Under the pieces are notes generated by a model, which was given only the letters and a program-made list of their open reading frames with translations, did not search any database and was not told the origin of the DNA. Shown here in pieces: positions 25,958 through 35,394 of a stretch of DNA of 64,000 bases; position 1 is the stretch's first letter; each line of letters starts with the position of its first letter. This DNA is from RECO01 sp050485385. Lineage in GTDB: Bacteria; Pseudomonadota; Alphaproteobacteria; Geminicoccales; Geminicoccaceae. The position numbers and the translations under genes were made by a program. The stretch spans positions 1-64,000 of the forward strand of contig JBJHBG010000003.1 in assembly GCA_050485385.1 (NCBI GenBank), written 5' to 3'.

Positions 25958-26845
25958 CTATGTCAGCGCTGCGGCCAGCGCATCGGCGAACCGCTGACCC
26001 GCGGCGCGAATGGCCAAAGCCTGATCGACCGCCGCTTCCAAGTCCGCCACCCCCCGCCCGGCGGCAGAAGCGGCGAGCGCATCGAAGCCGTCACCGGTGC
26101 GGTCCAAGAGCGCCACATAGGCGTCGAGGGCTTGATGGAACGCCGTCGCACGCGCGAGTTCCGCTCGTTGCACCTCGAGTGGGGCACCCGCGGCACGCAG
26201 TTGCCGCGCACCCTGGCTACGCGACGTGCGGAAGATGTCGTAGACGGTCGGCGTGTCGTCGATCAGCAGGTCGATCAAGGCACGCACGGTGTCGGCCTGC
26301 TCGACGATCGACGCGCGAGCCGCCACGTTCGCCCGCGCCGTCTCAACCGTGGTCAGGAGGTCGCGCGCCGCCGCCACGCCCAGGGGTGCCAGCAGCGACG
26401 TTGCCGGCTGCCCGACGGGGACCGCCATGACCAGCCGCTGTGCCGTTCCGGCGAGCCGGTCGAACGTCTCGCCCACCCGTGCCGCGCTCGCGCCGGACGC
26501 CAGGGCCACCAGAGCGTCGTTGTACGCGGCGACGGTCTCGAAGGCTGCCAAGCGCGCACGCACGTCCGGATCGCGTACGTCTTCGTCGGCATGCCGCCGG
26601 GGCACGAAGCAGGACGGCGGGTCCGGTGGCCGAAGGCAGGCTTGGCGCGGATCGCCTGCGGCGCTGCCTCGAGCCGCCAGGATGTCGACGTCGATCTGCC
26701 GGTACATCGCCTCGCCGGCGACCCGCGCCTCGGCGAACGCGTCGACGTAGAGACCGACGCGCTCGGCCGGCAACGCGGCGCACGCCGCGACCAGCAATGC
26801 CAGAGCGACGACACGCACGACGGCCGCGAAGCGGGGCCCCGTCAT
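25958..26845 (-). CDS. Predicted lipoprotein, helical
   Basis: 295 residues with a lipoprotein signal (VVALALLVAACAAL; lipobox Cys near residue 22). The mature part is Ala-rich and mostly helical, with a CLRPPDPPSCF segment that could form a disulfide. No family recognised. It is 10 bases upstream of the M15 fusion gene in the same direction, so the three genes probably form one envelope operon. Confidence 0.7.
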   Translation of the reverse strand: MTGPRFAAVVRVVALALLVAACAALPAERVGLYVDAFAEARVAGEAMYRQIDVDILAARGSAAGDPRQACLRPPDPPSCFVPRRHADEDVRDPDVRARLAAFETVAAYNDALVALASGASAARVGETFDRLAGTAQRLVMAVPVGQPATSLLAPLGVAAARDLLTTVETARANVAARASIVEQADTVRALIDLLIDDTPTVYDIFRTSRSQGARQLRAAGAPLEVQRAELARATAFHQALDAYVALLDRTGDGFDALAASAAGRGVADLEAAVDQALAIRAAGQRFADALAAALT

Positions 26846-26985
26846 CGTCGACCTCCGAAAGCTCGCAGGCTTCGAAAGGTTCCCGTCACGCCCGATGCGC
26901 GCCGGGCATTCATGGACGCAACGACATTATCCCGCCCTTGCCAGGGCGCGGTCAACGGCGGCTTGGTCGTAGGTCGGCGCGACGC

Positions 26986-27978
26986 TCAGCCGATGGTCGA
27001 GGTAAGCGCGCCGAGGCGCTCTTCGCGCGGGGTCTTGCCGTACATCTGGCGGTAGCTGGTGGAGAAGTGCGAGGCGGAAACGAAGCCGCAGGCGCAGGCC
27101 ACGTCCATGATCGCCATGTCGGTCTGGTAAATCAGATGGCGCGCCCGCTCCAACCTCAGTTCGACGTAGTAGTGGGCGGGGGTACGGCCGACGTGCTGCT
27201 TGAACAGCCGCTCCAGCTGGCGGCGCGAGAGGCCGACATAGGCCGCCAGCATCTCCTGGCCCAACGGCTCCTCGAGGTTCGCTTCCATCAACTCGAGCGC
27301 CAGGATCAGCTTCGGGTGGTGGACGCCGAGGCGGGCGCGGATCGGCAGGCGCTGGCGGTCGTCGGGACTGCGGATGCGGTCGAGCAGGCACTGCTCCGAC
27401 ACCTTGGTCGCCAATTCGTTGCCATGGTCGAGCGCGATCTTGGTCAGCATCATGTCGAGCGCCGCGGTGCCGCCCGAGCAGGTCAACCGGCCCTTGTCGA
27501 TCTGATAGAGGTCGGCGGCGATGGGGATGTCCGGGAACTCCTCGACGAACGCCGGCAGCGTCTCCCAGTGGATGGCGCAGCGCTGGTCGGCGAGCAGCCC
27601 GGCGCGCGCGAGCAGGTAGGTGCCGGTGCAGAGCCCGCCGAGCGTGGCGCCGCGGCGGTCGGCCTTCCTCAGCCACGCGAAGAGGTCCTTGTCGCGGATG
27701 CGCTCGGCCTTGAGGCCGCTGCACACCAGCACCACCGGCGGCCGGCCGTCGAGCGGGACGTCGGCGAGCGAAATCTGGGCCGCCACCTCGACGCCGTTGC
27801 TGGCGCGCACCGGATCGCCGTCCTTCGAGGCCACCTGCCAGCGATAGAGGTCGCGCTCACGCAGGCGATTGGCGATGCGCAAGGGTTCGATCGCCGCCGT
27901 GAAGGCCAGCATCGAGAAATTGGGCACCAGCAGGAGAACCACGGTTTCCGGCGGGCTCGACGAGGCTGCAACATCCAT
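26986..27978 (-). CDS. GlxA-family transcriptional regulator (GATase1-like + AraC)
   Basis: 330 residues from the ATG complement 27976-27978; a longer frame to 28044 adds an unrelated leader. N-terminal DJ-1/PfpI-like domain (VVLLLVPNFSMLAFTAAIEPLR; LCTGTYLLARAGLL at the nucleophile-elbow position) and a C-terminal AraC double helix-turn-helix (LGLSRRQLERLFKQHVGRTPAHYY type, then DVACACGFVSASHFSTSYRQMYGKTP). Regulators of this architecture, such as GbdR and SouR, control glycine betaine and sarcosine catabolism. The soxBDAG operon about 800 bases away makes that role likely here. Confidence 0.92.
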   Translation of the reverse strand: MDVAASSSPPETVVLLLVPNFSMLAFTAAIEPLRIANRLRERDLYRWQVASKDGDPVRASNGVEVAAQISLADVPLDGRPPVVLVCSGLKAERIRDKDLFAWLRKADRRGATLGGLCTGTYLLARAGLLADQRCAIHWETLPAFVEEFPDIPIAADLYQIDKGRLTCSGGTAALDMMLTKIALDHGNELATKVSEQCLLDRIRSPDDRQRLPIRARLGVHHPKLILALELMEANLEEPLGQEMLAAYVGLSRRQLERLFKQHVGRTPAHYYVELRLERARHLIYQTDMAIMDVACACGFVSASHFSTSYRQMYGKTPREERLGALTSTIG

Positions 27979-28181
27979 GGCACGAGCCGATGCGCAATTC
28001 GGACGACCTGTGGAAGACGTATGTCGCATCCACGCAAGTCGCAAGCCGATTCGCGCGATGGCCTCGGCTCGGCACTCCCGTCGAATTCATCTTCGTGGTA
28101 AACTCACGGTCATCGCCGTGAACGTGTCTCGTCCATCAAGGTCACTCACTACCGTTCTCGAACAGGGAGGGGATGAAGGAC

Positions 28182-28706
28182 ATGACGAAGATCGCGAGGA
28201 TTCTGGCCATTGCGGTGTTGTTGCTCGGTGTCTCGACACTGACGGCCAAGGCGGCATTGGTATTCGAGTTTCCCATCGGCCCCGACCAGGAAGTGCCGCC
28301 GGCGACGTCGGACGCGCAAGGCCTCGGCAAGCTCACGCTCGACGGCACCGAGGCCACGCTGGAGTTGGCCGTGCTGGGCATCGGCATCGCCGATCTCTTC
28401 TTCGTCCAGGGCACGCCGATCCACATCCACCAGGGCGCGCGCGGCGTGAACGGTGGCATCCTCGTCCACATCGATCCGACCACCATCGTCGGCAACGCCC
28501 TGGGCTTCACCTCGGTGTCGGCCTTCTCCGTCAGCGAAGCGACGGCGGATCTGATCGAGGCCGGGCTCACCTACGTCAACATCCACACCACGAGCTTCAA
28601 CGGCGGCGAGATCCGCGGTCAGATCGTGCCGTTGCCGGCCGGCGTGGTGCTGTTCGGGACGGCGATGATCGGGCTCGCCTACTATCGACGGCGCCAAGCC
28701 AAATAG
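28182..28706 (+). CDS. CHRD-domain protein with VPLPA-CTERM sorting tail
   Basis: 174 residues. The start is the ATG at 28182, with GGGAGGGG at 28165-28172; the ATG at 28173 is too close to that site. Signal peptide (MTKIARILAIAVLLLG to TAKA), then a CHRD domain (PDQEVPPATSDAQG, PIHIHQGARGVNGGILVHI, NGGEIRGQI). The C terminus is VPLPAG, a hydrophobic helix and YYRRRQAK, the tripartite VPLPA-CTERM exosortase signal. It is probably processed by an exosortase and anchored or released at the cell surface. No exosortase gene lies in the window. Confidence 0.88.
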   Translation: MTKIARILAIAVLLLGVSTLTAKAALVFEFPIGPDQEVPPATSDAQGLGKLTLDGTEATLELAVLGIGIADLFFVQGTPIHIHQGARGVNGGILVHIDPTTIVGNALGFTSVSAFSVSEATADLIEAGLTYVNIHTTSFNGGEIRGQIVPLPAGVVLFGTAMIGLAYYRRRQAK

Positions 28707-28764
28707 GTCCGACGCCGCTCGTGCGATACGGCATGTCGCCCGGAGCCTAGCCCCGGCCGCCCGA

Positions 28765-28796
28765 CCGTGCTCGACGATACGGGTCGTCGAGCACGG
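28765..28796 (+). terminator. Perfect 13-bp stem-loop before soxB
   Basis: 28765-28777 pairs perfectly with 28784-28796 around a 6-base loop. It ends only 11 bases before the soxB ATG, leaving no clear Shine-Dalgarno sequence, and has no U-tract. It may end the CHRD transcript, act as an operator dyad, or control soxB translation. Confidence 0.5.
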
Positions 28797-28807
28797 ATCG
28801 GCCGTTC

Positions 28808-30058
28808 ATGCAGCGCTATTCCTTTCCCGCCCTCGTCCGTCGCGCCCTTGGCCGCCACCGCGGCTGGCAGCCGGCGTGGCGCAAGGCGGAGCCGAAGCCG
28901 CATTACGACGCGGTCGTGGTGGGTGCGGGCGGCCACGGCCTCGCCACCGCCTACTATCTGGCGAAGGAACACGGCATCCGGAGCGTCGCCGTGCTCGAAA
29001 AGGGCTGGCTCGGCGGCGGCAATACCGGCCGCAACACGACCATCGTCCGCTCCAACTATCTCTACGAGGAGAGCACGGCCCTCTACGACCATGCCGTGCG
29101 CTTGTGGGAGGGGTTGAGCCAACAGCTGAACTACAACGTGATGTTCAGCCAACGGGGCGTGTTGATGCTCGCCCACAGCGAGCACGACCGCAAGGTCGCG
29201 CAGCGCCACCTCCACGCCAACCGCCTCGCCGGCGTCGACAACGAATGGCTGGAGCCGAGGGAGGCCAAAGCCTTCTGCCCGCCCCTCGACGTCGATCCCA
29301 CGCTCCGCTACCCCGTCCTCGGCGCCGCCCTGCAGCGGCGGGGCGGCACCGCACGGCACGACGCCGTGGCCTGGGGCTATGCGCGCGCGGCGAGCGGACT
29401 CGGTGTCGACATCGTCGAGCAGTGCCCGGTCGAAGGCTTCGACCTGCAAGGCGACCGGGTGGTGGCGGTGCGCACCGGCCGGGGGCGGATCGCCTGCGAC
29501 CGGGTGGCCGTGGTCGTGGCCGGGCACAGCTCGCACCTGATGGCGATGGCCGGCGTGCGCATGCCGCTCCAGAGCGTGCCGCTCCAGGCGCTGGTCTCGG
29601 AGCCGGTGAAGCCGGTCGTGCCCTGCGTCGTCATGTCGAACTCGGTGCACGCCTATATCAGCCAGTCCGACAAGGGCGAATTGGTGATCGGCGCCGGCAC
29701 CGACCAGTACGTCTCCTACAGCCAACGCGGCGGCTTCCCGGTGCTCGAGCACACGCTCGAGGCCATCGTCGAACTGTTTCCGATCTTCTCGCGGATGCGC
29801 ATGCTGCGGAGTTGGGGCGGCATCGTCGACGTCACGCCCGACCGCTCGCCGATCATCGGCAGGACACCGGTGCGCGGCCTCTTCGTCAATTGCGGCTGGG
29901 GCACGGGCGGCTTCAAGGCGACGCCGGGCTCCGGGCATGTCTTCGCGCATACCGTGGCGCACGACGAGCCGCACCCGATCGCCGCGCCCTTCACGCTCGA
30001 GCGCTTCACCACCGGCCGGCTGATCGACGAGGCCGCCGCCGCCGCCGTCGCCCACTGA
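28808..30058 (+). CDS. soxB: Sarcosine oxidase, beta subunit
   Basis: 416 residues, full family length. It begins MQRYSF as heterotetrameric SoxB proteins do; the FAD site is VVVGAGGHGLATAYYLAKEHG, followed by GWLGGGNTGRNTTIVRSNYL and the C-terminal CGWGTGGFKATPGSGH. Oxidises sarcosine to glycine with formaldehyde and H2O2 or methylene-THF. First gene of soxBDAG; soxD follows 10 bases later. Confidence 0.97.
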   Translation: MQRYSFPALVRRALGRHRGWQPAWRKAEPKPHYDAVVVGAGGHGLATAYYLAKEHGIRSVAVLEKGWLGGGNTGRNTTIVRSNYLYEESTALYDHAVRLWEGLSQQLNYNVMFSQRGVLMLAHSEHDRKVAQRHLHANRLAGVDNEWLEPREAKAFCPPLDVDPTLRYPVLGAALQRRGGTARHDAVAWGYARAASGLGVDIVEQCPVEGFDLQGDRVVAVRTGRGRIACDRVAVVVAGHSSHLMAMAGVRMPLQSVPLQALVSEPVKPVVPCVVMSNSVHAYISQSDKGELVIGAGTDQYVSYSQRGGFPVLEHTLEAIVELFPIFSRMRMLRSWGGIVDVTPDRSPIIGRTPVRGLFVNCGWGTGGFKATPGSGHVFAHTVAHDEPHPIAAPFTLERFTTGRLIDEAAAAAVAH

Positions 30059-30068
30059 GGATGTGCCC

Positions 30069-30332
30069 ATGCTGCGCCTGCATTGCCCCTGGTGCGGTCC
30101 CCGGCCAGAGACGGAGTTCCACGCCGGCGGCGAGGCGCACGTCCGCCGGCCCGACCCGGCGGCGGCGAGCGACGCGGAGTGGGCGGACACGCTCTTTCAC
30201 CGCCTCAACCCGAGGGGTCGGTACGCCGAACGCTGGGTTCACGTCCACGGCTGCGGGCGCTGGTTCAACGCCGAACGCGATACCGTGACGGACCGCTTTC
30301 ACCGCTTCTACCGGCTGGACGAGCCGCGGTGA
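30069..30332 (+). CDS. soxD: Sarcosine oxidase, delta subunit
   Basis: 87 residues from the ATG at 30069, eight bases after GAGG; GTG at 30063 is an alternative. Zinc-binding pattern: CPWCG near residues 6-9 and HVHGCGRWFN near 60. LFHRLNPRG and HRFYRL are family signatures. Its stop overlaps the soxA GTG start (GTGA). Confidence 0.95.
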   Translation: MLRLHCPWCGPRPETEFHAGGEAHVRRPDPAAASDAEWADTLFHRLNPRGRYAERWVHVHGCGRWFNAERDTVTDRFHRFYRLDEPR

Positions 30333-33256
30333 GCGGCGCGCCCATGCGGCTGCCCACCGGTGGCAGGATCGACCGCGAGCGTCCGTTGCGCTTCACCTTC
30401 GACGGCAGGGCCTGCACCGGCTATGCGGGCGACACCCTCGCCTCGGCGCTGCTGGCGAGCGGCGTGCGCGTCCTCGGTCGGTCGTTCAAGTACCACCGGC
30501 CGCGCGGGGTGCTGACGCACGGCTCGGCCGAGCCCAATGCACTGGTGCAACTCGACCAGGGCGACGGGCGGGTCGACCCGAACCAGCGGGCGACGGCGGT
30601 GGAGGTGTTCGAGGGGCTGAACGCGCGGAGCCAGAACCGCTGGCCCTCGCTCCGCTTCGACGTCGGCGCCGTCGCCGATGCGGCGATGCCGCTCCTGCCC
30701 GCGGGCTTCTACTACAAGACCTTCATGTGGCCGCGCGCCTTCTGGCAGCGGGTCTACGAGCCGGCGATTCGGCGGGCGGCGGGGCTGGGGCGGGCGCCGG
30801 AGCTGCGCGATCCGGAGAGCTACGCCCACCGCCACGCCCATGCCGACCTGCTGGTGGTGGGCGCGGGGCCGGCCGGGCTGATGGCGGCACTCGCCGCCGG
30901 GCGCAGGGGCCTGCGGGTGATCCTCGCGGACGAGCAGAACGAGCTGGGTGGCTCGCTCCTCGACGATGGCGCGTTGCCGGGCTGGGCCGAGGCCGCGGTG
31001 GCGGAGCTGCGGTCGTTGCCGGAGGTGACGCTGCTGCCGCGTACCACCTGTGCCGCCTATGGCGACCACGAGCATCTGATCCTGCTCGAGCGGGTGCAGG
31101 ACCACCTGCCGCCCGCGGAGCGCCATCCGGCCCAGCCGCGCCAGCGGCTCTGGCAGGTGTACGCGCGGCGGGTGGTGCTGGCGACCGGCGCCATCGAGCG
31201 GCCCTTGATCTTTCCTGGCAACGACCGGCCGGGCGTCATGCTGGGTTCGGCGATGCGGGCCTTCGCGCGGCGCTGGGCGGTGCGCGCCGGCCGGCGCGCG
31301 GTCGTGCTCACCAACGGCAGCGACGGCTACTGCCAAGCGCTCGACCTCGCGGCCCTCGGCATCGAGGTCGTCGCCATCGTCGACCTCCGGACCGAGCCCG
31401 AGGGCTTCGGGCCGGCGGCGGCGGAAGCGGCGGGGCTCCGCGTCCTGCCGGGCCACGCGATCGTCGGCACCAGGGGCCGGCTCGGTCTGACGGCGGTGGA
31501 CGTCCACGGCCATGGGCGCACCGAGACCGTCGCCTGCGACGCGCTCGCCATGGCCGGCGGCCGGAACCCGACGGTGCACCTCTGGTGCCAAGGGCGCGGT
31601 ACGCTGCGGTTCGTGACGGCGATCCAGGCCTTCGTGCCGGATGTGGGGCCGGACGCGGCAACCGTGGTCGGTGCCGCGAACGGCACGTTCGACCTCGCCC
31701 GCGCCCTCGCCGAAGGGGCCGTGGCCGGCGGCGGCGGCATCGAGCTGCCCGAGCCGGCCACGGCCCCGGTCACCGTCGGGCCGATCGAGGTGCGGGCCGA
31801 GGGCCGGGCCTTTCTCGACTTCCAAAACGACGTCCAGGCGAAGGACGTCGACCTCGCACTCCGCGAGGGCTTCGGGGCCATCGAGCACGTCAAGCGCTAC
31901 ACCACGACGGGCATGGGCACCGATCAGGGCAAGACCTCGAACGTCAACGCCCTGGCGCTGGTGGCCGGCTTGGCGGGCATGGCGATCCCCGCCGTCGGTA
32001 CCACCACCTTCCGCGCGCCGTTCACGCCCGTCACCTTCGGCGCGGTGGCGGGGGCGAACCGCGCCGATCTGTTCGATCCCGTCCGCACCACGCCGATGCA
32101 CGGCTGGCACGTGGCGGCGGGGGCGCGCTTCGAGGACGTCGGCCAGTGGCGGCGCGCCTGGTACTACCCGAAGGACGGCGAGGACCGGGACGCGGCGGTG
32201 CGGCGCGAGGCCCTGGCCGTGCGGCAGGCGGCCGGCCTGTTCGACGCCTCGACGCTCGGCAAGATCGACGTGCGCGGGCCGGACGCGCGGGAGTTCCTCA
32301 ACCGCGTCTACACCAACGCGTGGTCGAAGCTGGCGCCCGGCCGCGTGCGCTACGGGCTGATGCTGAACGACGCGGGCTTCGTCATCGACGACGGCACCAC
32401 CGCCTGCATGGCCGACGACCACTTCCACATGACCACCACCACGGGAGGTGCCGCGCGCGTGCTGGCGTGGCTGGAGGAGTGGCTGCAGACCGAATGGCCG
32501 GACCTCGACGTCTACCTCACCTCGGTCACCGAGCAGTGGGCGGTGGCGGCGCTCAGCGGGCCGCGGGCGCGCGAGATCCTGGCCCGGCTCACCGACCTCG
32601 ACCTCGAGCCCGACGCGCTCCCGCACATGAGCTGGCAAGGTGCCGTCGTGGCGGGGCTCGAGGCGCGCGTCTTTCGGGTCAGCTTCACGGGCGAGGCGGG
32701 CTTCGAGATCAACGTCGCGAGCGACGACGGACCCGAGATCTGGCGCGAACTGGTTCGCGTGGGCGAGCCCTTGGGTCTCACCGTCTACGGCACCGAGACC
32801 ATGCACCTGTTGCGGGCGGAGAAGGGCTTCGTCGTGGTCGGCCAGGACACCGACGGCACGGTGACGCCCCTGGACCTCGGCATGGACTGGATCCTTTCGG
32901 CCGCGAAGGGCGATTTCCTCGGCAAGCGCGGGCTCCAACGCCCCGACCTCGTGCGCGCCGACCGGCGTCAACTCGTGGGGCTGCTCACCGACGATCCCAC
33001 CCTGGTGCTCGAGGAGGGGGCACAAGTGGTCGAGGTGGGGACCGACTGGCGCCACCCGCCGGTGCATGCCATCGGCTGGGTGACCTCCAGCTATTGGAGC
33101 CCGGCGCTCGGCCGCTCCATCGCCTTCGCCCTGATCGAGGGCGGTTTCGCCCGCATGGGCGCGGCGGTGTGGGTGCCCGGACCCGAGCGCCACGTCGCGG
33201 CGACGGTAACGCGGACCCGCTTCTACGACCCCGAGGGACACCGGCTCGCATGCTGA
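30329..33256 (+). CDS. soxA: Sarcosine oxidase, alpha subunit
   Basis: 975 residues from the GTG at 30329; an ATG at 30344 is also possible. Order of domains: ferredoxin-like (FTFDGRACTGYAGDTLASALL, residues about 18-95), NAD-binding pyridine-nucleotide fold (LLVVGAGPAGLMAALAAGRR, near 172), and a C-terminal GcvT-like folate domain from about 600 (LFDASTLGKIDVRGPDA, then SFTGEAGFEINV). Binds NAD and tetrahydrofolate in the heterotetramer. Ends seven bases inside soxG. Confidence 0.97.
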   Translation: MSGAPMRLPTGGRIDRERPLRFTFDGRACTGYAGDTLASALLASGVRVLGRSFKYHRPRGVLTHGSAEPNALVQLDQGDGRVDPNQRATAVEVFEGLNARSQNRWPSLRFDVGAVADAAMPLLPAGFYYKTFMWPRAFWQRVYEPAIRRAAGLGRAPELRDPESYAHRHAHADLLVVGAGPAGLMAALAAGRRGLRVILADEQNELGGSLLDDGALPGWAEAAVAELRSLPEVTLLPRTTCAAYGDHEHLILLERVQDHLPPAERHPAQPRQRLWQVYARRVVLATGAIERPLIFPGNDRPGVMLGSAMRAFARRWAVRAGRRAVVLTNGSDGYCQALDLAALGIEVVAIVDLRTEPEGFGPAAAEAAGLRVLPGHAIVGTRGRLGLTAVDVHGHGRTETVACDALAMAGGRNPTVHLWCQGRGTLRFVTAIQAFVPDVGPDAATVVGAANGTFDLARALAEGAVAGGGGIELPEPATAPVTVGPIEVRAEGRAFLDFQNDVQAKDVDLALREGFGAIEHVKRYTTTGMGTDQGKTSNVNALALVAGLAGMAIPAVGTTTFRAPFTPVTFGAVAGANRADLFDPVRTTPMHGWHVAAGARFEDVGQWRRAWYYPKDGEDRDAAVRREALAVRQAAGLFDASTLGKIDVRGPDAREFLNRVYTNAWSKLAPGRVRYGLMLNDAGFVIDDGTTACMADDHFHMTTTTGGAARVLAWLEEWLQTEWPDLDVYLTSVTEQWAVAALSGPRAREILARLTDLDLEPDALPHMSWQGAVVAGLEARVFRVSFTGEAGFEINVASDDGPEIWRELVRVGEPLGLTVYGTETMHLLRAEKGFVVVGQDTDGTVTPLDLGMDWILSAAKGDFLGKRGLQRPDLVRADRRQLVGLLTDDPTLVLEEGAQVVEVGTDWRHPPVHAIGWVTSSYWSPALGRSIAFALIEGGFARMGAAVWVPGPERHVAATVTRTRFYDPEGHRLAC

Positions 33257-33807
33257 CCGCCACCCTTCGCCTCGCGCCACTGCCGCCCATGGCGAAGCTC
33301 GACCTGCGCGCCCGCGAGGCGATGGTGGAGCGCTTCGGTGAGGCGCTGGGTCTTCCCTTGCCGACCGTGCCGCTGACGAGCGCCGCCGCTGGGGAGCTGA
33401 CCCTCCTCTGGCTGGGACCCGACCGGTGGCTCTGCCTCGGCGGCGCGGTGCACGACGGGCTCGAAGCGGTGGCGGCCGGCGGGTTCGGTGCGGTGACCGA
33501 CGTCGGCCAGCATTGGGTGGGGCTGGAACTGGCGGGACCGGCGGCACGCGACGTGCTGGCCGCCGGCTGCCGCCTCGACCTGCACCCGGCCCTGCTGCCG
33601 GTTGGCTTCGCCAGCGTGACACTGCTCGCCAAGGCGGAAGTGATCCTGCACCGCCGTGCCGACACCGCGGGCGGCCCGGTCTTCTGGCTGTTCGTGCGGC
33701 GCTCCTTCGCCGACTACCTCCGCCGCTGGCTGACGACGGTGGGCCGCGAGTTCGGGCTGGAAGGCGTAGCCGAGTGTGCGCCAGCGACGGTACCCGCTCG
33801 ACGTTGA
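33250..33807 (+). CDS. soxG: Sarcosine oxidase, gamma subunit
   Basis: 185 residues, ATG at 33250 overlapping the end of soxA. Family features: LWLGPDRWLCLG, VTDVGQHWVGLELAGPAARDVLAAGCRLDLHP, and FWLFVRRSFADYLRRWL near the C terminus. It completes the soxBDAG set in canonical order. Confidence 0.93.
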   Translation: MLTATLRLAPLPPMAKLDLRAREAMVERFGEALGLPLPTVPLTSAAAGELTLLWLGPDRWLCLGGAVHDGLEAVAAGGFGAVTDVGQHWVGLELAGPAARDVLAAGCRLDLHPALLPVGFASVTLLAKAEVILHRRADTAGGPVFWLFVRRSFADYLRRWLTTVGREFGLEGVAECAPATVPARR

Positions 33808-33864
33808 CCTTTCGTTAACCGCGCTCGGGGAAGCTGGTCGTCCACCATGTAGGCGGGCCGAACC

Positions 33865-35394
33865 ATGACCGGCATCGTTCCGCCGCCCCTGCCGGTGCTG
33901 GCCGTGCCGGCCCTGGCGGCTCGTTCCAGCCCCGGCGACGGCGGTCAGCCGCAGCGCTTCCCCCTGCCGGGCAGCCAGCAGCCGGCGCCCGGCGCCTATG
34001 CGGGCACCGTGCGCAGCGATCCGGTCTCCGGCCATGTCCTGTTCGTTGGCCAGGGGCTCCGCCTCGTGCTGCCGCCGACGGCGACCGGCAACCCGCCCGT
34101 GCCGGTGCCGGCCGTCCTGCGCGTGCTGCCCGAGCGCCGCGACGGTAACGTCATGGTCCAGCTCCTGCCGCAGACGACCTCGCCGACCGCCTCGGCGGCG
34201 GTGGCAGCCATGGCCGCCCCTGCAACGACGCCGAAGCTGGCGGCCAAGCCGGCGCCGCGACCGGCCTCCGCCCCGAGCACGGGCGTACCGGCGACGGGCA
34301 ACGCCACGACCGCGCCCACCCCTTCGATATCCTCCGGTCGGGGTGCGCCGCCCGGCCCGCTGCCGCAGATCCCGCCGCCGACCACCCATGCGGCCGGGCC
34401 GGTTGCTGCGCCGAGCGGGACCGCAGTCCCATCGGTGCCACCTTCACCGCCGCCTACGGCCGGGATAGCGGTGCCGCCGCCCCCGGGCGGCCCGCCCCCA
34501 ACCAGCGCGCCGCCGAGCCATCCGCCGTCATCGGCGCCATCGTTCGTAGCTCCCGCACCGCTGCCGACGACGGCACCCGGCACGACGCAACCCGCCGCCC
34601 TGCCCGCTGCCACGTCGGCCGCGACACCGGCGACGATGCCGCCGTCGCCGGTACCCGGCACGCTGGTTTCGCCGAGCCCGTCGTCGCCCGCAGGTGGTGG
34701 CGGAGCCATGCCAGGATCAGCGCCGCCATCGATGCCGGCACCGATGGTGCAAGCGACACCCGTCCCCGACCGCCCACCCCAGGCGATGGCGCCGGATCGG
34801 ACTCCGTTGCTGCCCGTTGCGGTCACGCTCGCGCCAACGGCGGCGACACCGACGGCACCCTGGCAGGCCACGCGGTGGACCGCCGGGGCTGCCAACCCAC
34901 CCGCCGAGGCACAGCCCCCCCGCCCCATTGCCTTCGCGCCCCCGCCGTTGAGCGCCGCGCCGGCACCGCGCGAGGCGGTGCACGTCGCCGAGCGTATCGC
35001 GGGGCTCGCCGGCATCGGCGCGGCACGGCTCGGCGAGCCCGCTGCCCACAAGCTGCCGGCCCTGGCCGACGGCCTGCCGGTGAGCGTGCCGGCCGCCGCC
35101 TTCGCGCCGAAGGACGGGGCGGCACGGCGGATCGTTCTCGGCATCGGCGAGGAAGCGCCGGACGGGCCGGCGGGCCCGACCCGCCGGCTGGTGCTGGAGG
35201 TCGACCTCGAGCATCTGGGCCGCCTCAGGCTCGACGGGCTCGCCGACCAGGGGCGTTTCGACGTGCTGATGGCGAACGTGCCCGACGAGGTTCGGCCCGG
35301 GCTGCGCGCACTCTGGTCGCTGGTCGTCCAGCGCACCGGTCTCGCCGGCGATCTCGAGTTCCACGACGCGCCGCACCGGAAGGATGCACCATGA
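33865..35394 (+). CDS. Pro/Ala-rich FliK-like protein
   Basis: 509 residues. Residues about 90-370 are low-complexity Pro/Ala/Thr. The ordered C-terminal part has LVLEVDLEHLGRLRLDGLADQGRFDVLMANVPDEVRPGLRALW, which reads like the C-terminal domain of flagellar hook-length control (FliK) proteins. Its ATGA overlap with a FlhB C-terminal-like gene supports that reading, since FliK acts on FlhB to switch export specificity. No other flagellar genes are in the window. Moderate confidence. Confidence 0.65.
   Translation: MTGIVPPPLPVLAVPALAARSSPGDGGQPQRFPLPGSQQPAPGAYAGTVRSDPVSGHVLFVGQGLRLVLPPTATGNPPVPVPAVLRVLPERRDGNVMVQLLPQTTSPTASAAVAAMAAPATTPKLAAKPAPRPASAPSTGVPATGNATTAPTPSISSGRGAPPGPLPQIPPPTTHAAGPVAAPSGTAVPSVPPSPPPTAGIAVPPPPGGPPPTSAPPSHPPSSAPSFVAPAPLPTTAPGTTQPAALPAATSAATPATMPPSPVPGTLVSPSPSSPAGGGGAMPGSAPPSMPAPMVQATPVPDRPPQAMAPDRTPLLPVAVTLAPTAATPTAPWQATRWTAGAANPPAEAQPPRPIAFAPPPLSAAPAPREAVHVAERIAGLAGIGAARLGEPAAHKLPALADGLPVSVPAAAFAPKDGAARRIVLGIGEEAPDGPAGPTRRLVLEVDLEHLGRLRLDGLADQGRFDVLMANVPDEVRPGLRALWSLVVQRTGLAGDLEFHDAPHRKDAP

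Noticed and set aside
30308..33622. Long minus-strand frame opposite soxA
   Set aside because: It is the antisense of soxAG with Arg/His/Gly-rich composition caused by high GC; similar shadow frames lie opposite gyrA (60735-63533) and tctA (3854-6922).
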